Positions 1 to 7,438 of a stretch of DNA of 45,664 nt are shown piece by piece. Both the position numbers and the translations under genes were made by a program. The number at the start of each line of letters is the position of its first letter. Position 1 is the stretch's first letter. The DNA comes from Dehalococcoidia bacterium UBA2158 (GTDB taxonomy: Bacteria > Chloroflexota > Dehalococcoidia > Lucifugimonadales > UBA3495): contig DCWQ01000035.1 in NCBI GenBank assembly GCA_002328185.1, forward strand, positions 36,503-82,166. The letters are read 5' to 3'. The notes under the pieces are model-generated. The model was not told where the DNA came from. It saw nothing but the letters and a program-made list of their open reading frames with translations, and ran no database searches.

Positions 1-35
1 ATCTATCTTCAATTCAATGTGACCGGTGTTAACAC

Positions 36-788
36 GTGCCCATCAAAGTCGGCCGTACCCCATATCTAAGCTCAGAGCCCATGTATTTCGACATGGAAAA
101 GCGGGGCATACAGGTCGAAGAATTGCCGCCGAATGAGATGCTTTCGGCTATATCAGAAGGGCGTTTGCAGGGCGGGTTGGTGCCGTTGGTGGACACCTTC
201 GATCTGGCTGAAGACCTGCGAACCGTGTCGGCTTTCTGCCTGGCGACCGTATCCACAGCGGTCAGCGTCAAATTCCACTCCAAGGCATCCATAGAAGAGC
301 TTGCCCGCACCAGCGTCGCGGTCCCGGCAGACGCGCCCACGGCAGTCAGACTGCTCCAAGTTCTGCTGTCGGTGAAGAACAGTGTTATTCCGGCGGCATA
401 CGTGAGTCCCGATGAACCCCACGACGCCCAACTTATGGTCGGGAACTTGGGGTTGCGTCACCGCCGGGGCTTGCGTGGCTTCGAGCACACCTATGACCTG
501 GGAGAGGAATGGAGCCGATGGACCAGCCTGCCTTTCGTCTTCGCCCGGTGGGTGCTGAGAACCGACGTAGAACGTCAGGACGCCCTAATAATCGAAGACT
601 CCCTCTACACCAGCCTCCAGGACTGGGCTGACGGGCTCTACCGCGTCTCAGGCCCCAGCGACCGGGTCCCGGTCCACCCTCAAGAGATCCACCAGTACAC
701 CCAGGGGTTGCGGTACTTCATGGGAGTGCCTGAGGAAAGGTCTGTTGCTCTGTTTCAGAAGTATTTGGGGCAATTGAGTGAGGGGTAA
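36..788 (+). CDS. mqnA: Chorismate dehydratase (menaquinone biosynthesis, futalosine pathway), MqnA family
   Basis: MqnA dehydrates chorismate to 3-[(1-carboxyvinyl)oxy]benzoate, the first step of futalosine-route menaquinone synthesis in the cytosol. The 250-residue protein has the periplasmic-binding-protein-like fold typical of MqnA/MqnD. The N-terminus (KVGRTPYLSSEPMY) matches the usual K-I-G-x-x-x-Y-L-N-S opening, and residues 154-172 contain the MqnA signature D-L-G-E-E-W...W-T-x-L-P-F-V-F-A-x-W. The GTG at 36 is the first start after an in-frame TAA at 30-32, and an alternative ATG at 81 would delete the conserved opening. No good ribosome binding site is visible. Other mqn genes are not in the window, so the pathway is inferred from this gene alone. 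The usual I-G-D-x-A-L segment reads V-G-N-L-G-L (135-140), a mild deviation. MqnD would be the main alternative, but the W-x-x-W-T-x-L-P-F-V-F signature favours MqnA. Confidence 0.85.
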   Translation: MPIKVGRTPYLSSEPMYFDMEKRGIQVEELPPNEMLSAISEGRLQGGLVPLVDTFDLAEDLRTVSAFCLATVSTAVSVKFHSKASIEELARTSVAVPADAPTAVRLLQVLLSVKNSVIPAAYVSPDEPHDAQLMVGNLGLRHRRGLRGFEHTYDLGEEWSRWTSLPFVFARWVLRTDVERQDALIIEDSLYTSLQDWADGLYRVSGPSDRVPVHPQEIHQYTQGLRYFMGVPEERSVALFQKYLGQLSEG

Positions 789-1097
789 GGGCTCACGTCT
801 TTGCTACTTGCCGTTTGCCAGATGGATCTAGGTTCCTGAAGGGCGTTGAGGAGCCCTCATCTCCGACAAGGTCGAGCATATCGACTTCGTCGGGCTAACC
901 TTCCCCCTTACGGCGGAAGGTATTTTTCTGCGTGGGTTATGGCCCATCTTCCGGAAACGGTCTTGTGGACGTAGATGCAGGTTTTTAACCAGCCCTTTCT
1001 TGCACCAACCAACGCTGAACAATCAAACTAAAACCCACCCCAAACCGCTCATGGTGAGCCCGTCGAACCATCCAAGTATGTGGTTAAGTGTGCTCTC
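789..1097. other. Intergenic spacer with hairpin and dispersed-repeat fragment
   Basis: No convincing gene lies here. Positions 863-893 form an imperfect hairpin (CCGACAAGGTCGA pairing with TCGACTTCGTCGG, two mismatches). Positions 1046-1072 carry CCGCTCATGGTGAGCCCGTC followed by GAACCAT, the same sequence family seen in reverse orientation near 29499-29524, so this is a copy of a dispersed intergenic repeat. The spacer separates two convergent units (mqnA and the minus-strand genes ending at 1098). Confidence 0.5.
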
Positions 1098-1505
1098 CTA
1101 AAGCAGCCGCACCGTCTCCTCACGCGCGTAGTCCCGTAGCTCCTGGGGCATGGGTTTTAAGTTGCCGGCGAGGGCATTCTCGGTGATACGCTCGGGGCGT
1201 GAAGTGGCTGGGATGGTGGTGCTGACCCTTAGGTCGGCCGCCACCCAGGCCAGCAGCGCTTGAGCCCAGGTCTCAGCCCCCAGATCTTTCAGGGGGCTCA
1301 GGTCAGGAACTCCCTTCAATTCTTTCACGTAGCGGCCCTTTTTCAGGGGTTCCATGACCATGACGCCAATACCTAGTTCTTCGGCCAGGGGCAGCAGCTT
1401 TTCCTCGACCTCGCGCTGGACAACGTTGTAAGGTATCTGGACGGTATCGATCCGGCGGTGCACATCACGTCCATCACTCCGTCGTAGATTGATATAGATC
1501 CGGGT
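1098..1505 (-). pseudogene. Aldo/keto reductase remnant (C-terminal half only)
   Basis: Only the C-terminal ~120-136 residues of an aldo/keto reductase remain; family members usually have 270-330. The retained part starts at the strand reading R-I-D-T-V-Q-I-P-Y-N, continues with LPLAEELGIGVMVMEPL and contains the later barrel strands and the NADP-binding end (TIPATSRPERITENA). The frame stays open from the GTG at 1463 back to about 1507, where the neighbouring M20 gene ends, but no N-terminal half with the catalytic Asp-Tyr-Lys-His residues exists upstream. This is therefore a 5'-deleted gene, probably removed when the M20 gene or its flank was joined here. Translation from 1463 is possible but would give an inactive half barrel. 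Confidence 0.75.
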
Positions 1506-1507
1506 GT

Positions 1508-2734
1508 CTACGCGGCCGTCCGTTGGTCAAACTCGGCTTTAGCTGCCAACAGCGCTGATGGGTCCAGCAGCAGGTCACAGGCCGTTAACGTCATCGCCTT
1601 GGCCACATTGATTGCGGCATTGATTGCGTACTCGGAGATGGCGGTCTCGGTCATCTCCCGGGAGTGGGAGGCGACTGGCGTTTCGCTCACGGCGTAGCGA
1701 AGCTCGTAGGCCGGCAGGGCCTGGCTGACATTGCCGAAGTCGGTGGATGCGGCGCTGCCTTGGCGGCCCGGAAACGGTTCGTCAAGCGGGAGGCCAGATA
1801 CCCCAGCATTGTTCAGCAAGAGCCCCGCGATCACAGCGTTGGGGCGGACATTCTCGTAGAAGGGGTAATATTCCTCAATCTCCAGCCGGCACCCGGTCAT
1901 GGCGGCGGCGCCCTCGGCGGCCTGCCGCACCCGGCCCACTATCACGTCGCTCAGATAGTCTCGGTCCCGGCAGCGGAGCATGAAATTGGCGGCGGCGTAC
2001 TCTGGCACCACGTTGGGGGCCATGCCGCCATCGGTGATGATGCCGTGGATGCGCGTGTCCTCCCTGAGGTGCTGCCGGAGGGAGTCGATGCCGTTGAACA
2101 GATGGATCACGCCGTTCAACGCGTTGATGCCCTCGTGGGGCATGGCGGCGGCGTGGGCAGCCTTCCCGTGGAAGATGTACCGGTAGCCCACCATGGCTAG
2201 GCTCCAGCTTTCGCCCATGGGAATTTCGGTGGGTATGACGGTGCGGTTCGAGGAAGGATGCGAGGACAGTACCGCGTCCACGCCCTTGAACACGCCAGCG
2301 TCCAGCATCCTAATCTTGCCGCCGCCGCCCTCTTCGGCAGGGGTGCCGATAACCATAATATTTCCGGGCAGGCCGCCAAGATTGGCCTTAAGTCCTAACC
2401 CTGCGCCGATGGCGGCCATGGCGATGAGGTTGTGGCCGCAGCCGTGGCCGATCTCCGGCAGAGCGTCATACTCCGCGAGAACGGCGACAGTTGGCCCACC
2501 TCCGACCTCTCCGGGAAGAGTGGCGGTAAATGCGGTCTCCACGCCGCCAACGCCCCGCTCAACCTTGAACCCGTGCTTCTCCAATGTGCCCGACAGCAGT
2601 TGGGCGGCGTGTTGCTCTTGGTAGTTCAACTCGGGATGGGCGTGGATATCCAGAGCAACTTCCACCAGCTCGGGCCTGGCTGCCTCGATGGCCTGGGTGG
2701 TCGTCTCAGACAATGTTTCTTTAGCTATAGTCAT
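1508..2734 (-). CDS. M20 family amidohydrolase / aminoacylase (AbgB/HipO-like)
   Basis: A 408-residue zinc-dependent amidohydrolase of the M20D type, which hydrolyses N-acyl amino acids or p-aminobenzoyl-glutamate-like amides in the cytosol. Visible signatures are H-x-H-P-E-L (31-36), the metal-binding A-E-Y-D-A-L-P-E-I-G-H-G-C-G-H-N (88-102), the catalytic and metal Glu pair P-A-E-E-G-G-G-G (132-139), H159, and the dimerisation-domain K-A-A-H-A-A-A-M-P (191-199). Length is normal. The start is supported by GAGGA four bases before the ATG. It is separated by only a few bases from the aldo/keto reductase remnant and is divergent from the racemase operon at 2917. The acyl or aryl substrate cannot be told from sequence. 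Confidence 0.85.
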   Translation of the reverse strand: MTIAKETLSETTTQAIEAARPELVEVALDIHAHPELNYQEQHAAQLLSGTLEKHGFKVERGVGGVETAFTATLPGEVGGGPTVAVLAEYDALPEIGHGCGHNLIAMAAIGAGLGLKANLGGLPGNIMVIGTPAEEGGGGKIRMLDAGVFKGVDAVLSSHPSSNRTVIPTEIPMGESWSLAMVGYRYIFHGKAAHAAAMPHEGINALNGVIHLFNGIDSLRQHLREDTRIHGIITDGGMAPNVVPEYAAANFMLRCRDRDYLSDVIVGRVRQAAEGAAAMTGCRLEIEEYYPFYENVRPNAVIAGLLLNNAGVSGLPLDEPFPGRQGSAASTDFGNVSQALPAYELRYAVSETPVASHSREMTETAISEYAINAAINVAKAMTLTACDLLLDPSALLAAKAEFDQRTAA

Positions 2735-2916
2735 GGCGTCCTCAAAATTCTCGGATGGCTAGGCGGCTCACGATTGCCAAGACTTTACGCCATTTTCGCG
2801 CTGGGCGCATCTCAATCTGGGCGTAAGGTGCAGTTTCTTGCTAAAATCTATCCTGCTTAGGGGACCCACGGTCTAAGGAGAGAAACCATAGGCCAAAGCG
2901 CTGAAGGAGTTTCAAG

Positions 2917-3717
2917 ATGCCAGATAAATTAGGATGGCGCGCCAACTGGGGAGTTATCGCGCCCTCAACCAACACCTCGGTCCAGCCTGAGTTCGACGAG
3001 ATGCGGCCCAGGGGCGTCACCAACCATATGTCCCGCATCTGGGTGCCCGACGAGCCCTTGGCCAGCAACGACGACTTCAACAAACTGATGGACGCCATCC
3101 GCCTGGAGTGGGACAACGCCATCCTGCGGGTGATGACTTGCAACCCGGACTACCTAGTGATGGGCATGTCGTCGGAGACTTTCTGGGGTGGGCTGACACG
3201 GGCCAACGAACTGAAAACCCACATGACCGGCCTGACCGGGCTGCGCGTGGCCATGGGCTCCGACGCCTGCCAAGCTGCCATACGCTGCTACGGCGATGTC
3301 AAGAAGATCGCCGTGCTGACCCCGTACTGGCCGGTGGCCGACGAAAATGTCACCTTGTTCTTCAACGACTGCGGGTTTGAAGTGGTCGCCCTTAAGGGTC
3401 TCTGCTGCACCGGTCCCGCCGCCATCGCCCAGACCACCGAGAAACAAATGATGGACGGCCTGCGTGAGTTGGCCGAGTCTGACGCCGAAGTCCTGGTCCA
3501 GGTGGGCACCAACCTTGGGATGGCCCGGATGGCCGCCGAGGCCGAGAAGTGGCTAAATAAGCCGGTGATTGCCATCAATACTGCAACTTATTGGTTCGCA
3601 ATGCGCGACAACGGCATGGACGACGCCATGGAAGGTTTCGGTTCGCTTATGAGCGACTACCGGGAGCTTCCCAAGCTGTACCATGACGCACTCAAGGAAC
3701 AGGCCGCGGCCGCCTAA
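2917..3717 (+). CDS. Asp/Glu racemase-superfamily protein (maleate isomerase / arylmalonate decarboxylase-like)
   Basis: This 266-residue protein has the two-domain Asp/Glu/hydantoin racemase fold. The opening W-G-V-I-A-P-S-T-N-T (11-20) and the spacing of the two half-sites fit the maleate cis-trans isomerase / arylmalonate decarboxylase branch. In that family one or two cysteines sit in the equivalent loops and act as acid/base. Here the first loop reads V-M-G-M-S-S-E-T (81-88) and the second V-Q-V-G-T-N-L-G (194-201), so neither has a cysteine at the expected place; other cysteines (118, 124, 163, 164) lie elsewhere. The reaction is therefore uncertain. AAGGAG at 2904-2909 lies seven bases before the ATG. 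It is first in an operon with the PPOX-like protein (27-base gap) and the Gal80-like dehydrogenase (34-base gap). Confidence 0.75.
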   Translation: MPDKLGWRANWGVIAPSTNTSVQPEFDEMRPRGVTNHMSRIWVPDEPLASNDDFNKLMDAIRLEWDNAILRVMTCNPDYLVMGMSSETFWGGLTRANELKTHMTGLTGLRVAMGSDACQAAIRCYGDVKKIAVLTPYWPVADENVTLFFNDCGFEVVALKGLCCTGPAAIAQTTEKQMMDGLRELAESDAEVLVQVGTNLGMARMAAEAEKWLNKPVIAINTATYWFAMRDNGMDDAMEGFGSLMSDYRELPKLYHDALKEQAAAA

Positions 3718-3744
3718 ACCAATCTAAATTTAAGGACTCCACTG

Positions 3745-4398
3745 ATGCCTGCAGGCAACCTCAAGAAAACGCCCAAGACCACCCTGGTCCGGAACCCGGC
3801 ACGGGCCGACTACGACCGGGATGTGGTCAATGAGATAATCGACGCAACACCTCTGTGCCACGTGTCCTACATCATCGACGGGCGTCCTTATGTGACACCC
3901 ACTTTGCAGTGGCGCGAGGGCGACACGATCTATTGGCACGGTTCGTCCGCCAGCCGGTTCCTCCGCCAGATTGTGGACAAGGAAGTCTGCATGGCCATCA
4001 CCCATTTTGATGGGTTCGTTTTAGCCCGCTCGGCGTTCCACCACTCCATCAACTACCGCTCAGTCATGCTCTTCGGCGAGGCCACCAAGATTCCAGACTC
4101 TGAGAAGAACGCTCTGCTGGATAGCTTCGTCGAGAACCTGATCCCAGGGCGGTTGGAGAACCTGCGGCAGATGACCGACCAAGAAGCCAAGGCCACCACT
4201 GTGTTTTCCATGCCCATCGATGAGGGTTCAGCCAAGGTCCGGTCCGGCCCGCCCGTGGACGACGAAGACGACTATGCGCTGCCCATCTGGGCCGGAGTCC
4301 TGCCCCTGAGCCAGGTGCTGCACGCCCCGGAGCCCGACCCCAAGAACGTCGGTGGCCTTGAAGTCCCCGCCCACGTGCGAGACTTCAAGATCGGTTAA
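3745..4398 (+). CDS. Pyridoxamine 5'-phosphate oxidase-like flavin-binding protein
   Basis: A 217-residue split-barrel protein of the pyridoxamine-phosphate-oxidase-like class that binds FMN (or F420 in some members) and usually acts as a small flavin reductase or nitroimidazole-resistance-like protein. The segment around residues 38-65 (C-H-V-S-Y-I-I-D-G-R-P-Y-V-T-P, then D-T-I-Y-W-H-G-S) is the typical first beta hairpin plus flavin phosphate contact, and S-A-S-R-F-L-R follows as the helix. The conserved H-x-x-x-x-Y-R-S-V-x-x-x-G (98-110) also fits. An AAGGA eight bases upstream supports the ATG. It is the middle gene of the 2917-5530 operon, which suggests it supplies reduced flavin or reduces an intermediate, but that is inference. 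Confidence 0.78.
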   Translation: MPAGNLKKTPKTTLVRNPARADYDRDVVNEIIDATPLCHVSYIIDGRPYVTPTLQWREGDTIYWHGSSASRFLRQIVDKEVCMAITHFDGFVLARSAFHHSINYRSVMLFGEATKIPDSEKNALLDSFVENLIPGRLENLRQMTDQEAKATTVFSMPIDEGSAKVRSGPPVDDEDDYALPIWAGVLPLSQVLHAPEPDPKNVGGLEVPAHVRDFKIG

Positions 4399-4432
4399 TC
4401 ACTTCAATTTTTGATTCGATAGGAGAATAGAC

Positions 4433-5530
4433 ATGGTCGACCAGATACGTTTGGGAATAATCGGCGCCAGCCCCACTGTTGGTTGGGCCTGCCGCTCACA
4501 CCTGCCCGCTATCGCTGCCAGCCCTGAGTTTGAGCTGACCGGCGTCTGCACCACCCGCATGGAGACCGCCGAGGAAGCCAAGAAACTATACGGTGCTAAG
4601 CTTGCCTTCGACGACTACCAACAGATGCTGGCCCATCCCGACATCGACGCCGTGGCCGTGGTGCTGCGGGTCCCGGCCCACTATCAGATCACCAAAGACG
4701 CCCTGAACGCTGGCAAACACGTCTTTACCGAGTGGCCTCTGGGCAAGACCATCGAAGAAGCCACGGAGCTTGCCGAGTTGGCCAGGGCCAAGGGGGTCCG
4801 CGCCGTAGTAGGGCTTCAATCACGGGCCGCGCCGGCCATCATCCACATGAAAGAACTGGTGGAGGAGGGCTACGTGGGTGAGATCACGTCCTGTTCCATG
4901 CGCCTGATCCGTGGCGGAGCCCTGGAAAGGCCCTCCGGACGCACCTGGCAGCGGGACAACGAGTTGGGCGCTCATACCCTGACCATCGCCGCCGGGCACT
5001 CCATCGACGCTCTTCGCTTCGTGGCCGGTGAGTTCAAAGAAGTCTCGTCGATCGTTTCCACACAGGTTGACCAGTGGTACGAGACCGACACCAAACAGAT
5101 GCTGGACGTGACCTCGCCCGACAACATCATCGTCAGCGGTCGGTTGGCCAACGGGGCGGTGGTCTCAGCCCATGTCGCCAGCAACCCTTGGGCCGGTAGC
5201 GGCTACCGCATGGAGGTCTACGGCCGGAAGGGAACTCTGGTGGCAACTTCCGAAGACTCCCCGCAATTGGGAGAGGTCTATCTCGCGGGAGCCCAAGGCA
5301 CCGACGACCTGGCGGACGTTGCGGTTCCTGATAAGCACACAAACGTTCTGGAGGGGATGCCCAAGGGCCCACCCAAGAACGTGGGCCAGCTCTACTTCCA
5401 GTTCGGCGCAGGCATCCGCGGTCAACAGTCCAGCTTCCCCGACTTCGACACTGCGGTGGAACTGCACCGGCTAGTCGACCACATCCGCCAAGCCTCCGAT
5501 GAAGGCCGGGCGGTGGGGACCGCCAGCTAG
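4433..5530 (+). CDS. Gfo/Idh/MocA-family oxidoreductase, Gal80-like branch
   Basis: This 365-residue NAD(P)-dependent dehydrogenase-fold protein has an N-terminal Rossmann domain (G-I-I-G-A-S-P-T-V-G-W, 8-18) and a C-terminal alpha/beta substrate domain. The family's E-K-P motif, whose Lys is catalytic in many members, reads E-W-P (100-102), a change typical of the Gal80p/galactose-dehydrogenase-like branch; such proteins may be dehydrogenases with altered chemistry or regulatory binders. AGGAG at 4421-4425 sits seven bases from the ATG. It closes the operon begun at 2917. The substrate is unknown; polyol, sugar or hydroxy-acid oxidation are the usual options. Downstream lies a MITE-like repeat and a convergent CMD gene. 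Confidence 0.82.
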   Translation: MVDQIRLGIIGASPTVGWACRSHLPAIAASPEFELTGVCTTRMETAEEAKKLYGAKLAFDDYQQMLAHPDIDAVAVVLRVPAHYQITKDALNAGKHVFTEWPLGKTIEEATELAELARAKGVRAVVGLQSRAAPAIIHMKELVEEGYVGEITSCSMRLIRGGALERPSGRTWQRDNELGAHTLTIAAGHSIDALRFVAGEFKEVSSIVSTQVDQWYETDTKQMLDVTSPDNIIVSGRLANGAVVSAHVASNPWAGSGYRMEVYGRKGTLVATSEDSPQLGEVYLAGAQGTDDLADVAVPDKHTNVLEGMPKGPPKNVGQLYFQFGAGIRGQQSSFPDFDTAVELHRLVDHIRQASDEGRAVGTAS

Positions 5531-5560
5531 GGGATCTACCCAAGCCAGGTCCTCTGCCAC

Positions 5561-5654
5561 CTGTCACCCCGAGCGAATCGAGGAGGTCTCTTTGCTCTCA
5601 ACTGTGCGGGCCCACCAGCAACGAGATTCCTCGACTTACGCCTCGGAATGACAG
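5561..5654. repeat. MITE-like element, family A (degenerate copy)
   Basis: The element is bounded by CTGTCACCCCGAG (5561-5573) and CTCGGAATGACAG (5642-5654), an imperfect terminal inverted repeat. Internally it contains AACGAGATTCCTCG (5620-5632 region). The same ends and internal box recur at 29174-29300, and one half recurs at 39907-39949. It encodes no protein and lies between two convergent genes, as expected for a small non-autonomous or REP-type element. Confidence 0.75.
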
Positions 5655-5690
5655 GGGGAAGCGTATCGCTCTTTGCGAAGGCCGAAAACG

Positions 5691-6248
5691 CTAAACCGGC
5701 AGCACCGGCTCCGTGACGTTGTCCGGTAGCTCGGCCTCGAAGGCATTCAGGTAGAACGATGTCTGGGCGTAGTGGCCCATGAGCGTGGTCAGTTCCACCA
5801 GATACTGCGCGCCAAACTCTTTCAGCGCCTTATCGAAGGTCGGCTGGCTCACTTTGTGGTATTTGAAGAACTCGTTGCCATAGTTGATGATCGCTTCTTC
5901 GTCAGACGCCATGGCTGGCAACCGTTTCCGGTCCCGTATGGAGTCTACCAGGGCGTCGGCAACCCCTTCTTTGCGCGCGGCTGGGGCGTGGGCGTTCCAA
6001 ACGTATTGGCAGTCCATCGCCCTTGCGGTGTTTATGATGGCCAGTTCCTGGATTCGCTTGGGAAACCGGGTCTCGTAGCGCAAGTAGCTGGTCAGGTGAT
6101 TACGGCGCTTGGCCATCTCCGGACTGTTGATGGTGAACGAGCCGGGGCCGCCGGTTATGGAGCCCCCGGCCAGGGCGGTAACTTCTTCAAATGCTTCCCG
6201 GAACTCCGCCGGGACCATGTCGGCCGATACGATCGGTAGCCTTGCCAT
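5691..6248 (-). CDS. Carboxymuconolactone decarboxylase (CMD)-family protein
   Basis: The 185-residue protein belongs to the AhpD/CMD-like all-helical family, members of which are decarboxylases or peroxidase-like thiol proteins. The core F-P-K-R-I-Q-E-L-A-I-I-N-T-A-R-A (62-77) is followed by C80 and H87 in D-C-Q-Y-V-W-N-A-H, the usual Cys/His pair. Only one cysteine is at the active helix, so an AhpD-type C-x-x-C disulphide reductase is unlikely. I place the start at 6248 rather than at an upstream in-frame codon because GGAGGAG lies five bases before this ATG and M-A-R-L-P begins the conserved part. It is a single gene convergent with the Gal80-like gene. Function in catabolism is likely but the substrate is unknown. 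Confidence 0.8.
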   Translation of the reverse strand: MARLPIVSADMVPAEFREAFEEVTALAGGSITGGPGSFTINSPEMAKRRNHLTSYLRYETRFPKRIQELAIINTARAMDCQYVWNAHAPAARKEGVADALVDSIRDRKRLPAMASDEEAIINYGNEFFKYHKVSQPTFDKALKEFGAQYLVELTTLMGHYAQTSFYLNAFEAELPDNVTEPVLPV

Positions 6249-6467
6249 TATTCTCCTCCGAACCTGGGACAGTATCTGGATAACTGGCCGAGAGTCTACC
6301 ACTACTGGGCGTACATCAGAAGCGCTAACCGTCCGGCCCGCCAGCCAGTCGGCCTGCTAACGAAATGGCCGCTTGTCCTCCGAAAACAGGCCGTACGGCT
6401 CATGTAGTGATAATGTCACCGCAATAGAATTCACTTGCCGTTAGATTTGCATCGGAGGAGGAAGGTC

Positions 6468-7394
6468 ATGTACGACCGGATTCTTGTACCCCTTGATGGT
6501 TCACCGCTAGCCGAACAGGTGCTGCCCTACGTCAGCCGGATCAGCCTGGGAATGGGCGTACCGGTCCACCTGATGCAGGTACTGCACCCGGTGAACGAGG
6601 AGATGGCGGACCCAGCCCACGGTCTGTTCAAAAGCTCTATCGACGCCGGTATGCACGACCAAGCGATCGATTATCTGGATAGCGTCAAGAGAAATATGAC
6701 GGGAAAGGAAATAACTTGCCATGCGGTCGAGGGCAATGTCGTGTCTAGCATCATAGAAGAATCGGACAAAATGCCCCGAGCCCTGGTGGTCATGTCCACC
6801 CACGGCCGTTCCGGCGTCACCCGGATGCTGATGGGCAGCATAACCGACAACATCCTCCACCATATCAAGAACCCGATGTTGATCGTCTGCGGGCATCGTG
6901 AAGGAGAGCCGGAGTTGGACACTAATCTGGAGACGATACTCGTGCCTCTAGACGGTTCACCCCTGGCGGAGCAAGTCCTGCCGCATGTGGCTGCGCTGGC
7001 CAATGCGTTGGAACTCAAGGTCACACTACTCCGGGCGGTCGCTACCCACGACCAGTTTAGCGCCGCAACCGGGGTTGGCCGTATAGACGGCGCCAGCGGT
7101 ATCCATTTTCAGAACTTCGAAGCCATGACCCAGACGGCGGGGAACCAGGCGCTGGATTATATCGAAGCGCAGGAGGCCGCTCTGCGAAGGCAAGGGGTTG
7201 CCGACGTGGACCACCGGATGATACCCGGAGGCGCCGCCCACGTCATAGTGGACGCGGCGTTGGAGACGCCGGACAACCTGGTGGCGATGACCACTCATGG
7301 CCGCTCGGGGCCGGCCCGGTGGACGCTGGGCAGCGTTACCGATCGGGTGGTGCGGCGTTCAGGAGACCCGGTTCTGGTCGTCCGGACCGCCTGA
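6468..7394 (+). CDS. Universal stress protein, two tandem UspA domains
   Basis: A 308-residue cytosolic protein made of two UspA domains. Each begins with I-L-V-P-L-D-G-S-P-L-A-E-Q-V-L-P (5-20 and about 157-172) and each carries the ATP-binding loop (T-H-G-R-S-G-V-T-R-M-L-M-G-S near 111-124; T-H-G-R-S-G-P-A-R-W-T-L-G-S near 282-295), so both halves should bind ATP. USPs help cells survive starvation and energy stress. The start is set at 6468 because GGAGGAGGAAG at 6453-6463 sits just before this ATG; an upstream in-frame start at 6435 lacks such a site. The gene stands alone and is convergent with the CoA-transferase gene. Confidence 0.92.
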   Translation: MYDRILVPLDGSPLAEQVLPYVSRISLGMGVPVHLMQVLHPVNEEMADPAHGLFKSSIDAGMHDQAIDYLDSVKRNMTGKEITCHAVEGNVVSSIIEESDKMPRALVVMSTHGRSGVTRMLMGSITDNILHHIKNPMLIVCGHREGEPELDTNLETILVPLDGSPLAEQVLPHVAALANALELKVTLLRAVATHDQFSAATGVGRIDGASGIHFQNFEAMTQTAGNQALDYIEAQEAALRRQGVADVDHRMIPGGAAHVIVDAALETPDNLVAMTTHGRSGPARWTLGSVTDRVVRRSGDPVLVVRTA

Positions 7395-7438
7395 TCATTC
7401 GCCGGGGTTGGCTGCGGCGGGCAGTGGCCACGGCGGAA

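Noticed and set aside
828..1022. Minus-strand 64-residue open frame.
   Set aside because: No ribosome binding site, no recognisable domain and a composition like a shadow frame within a repeat-containing spacer.
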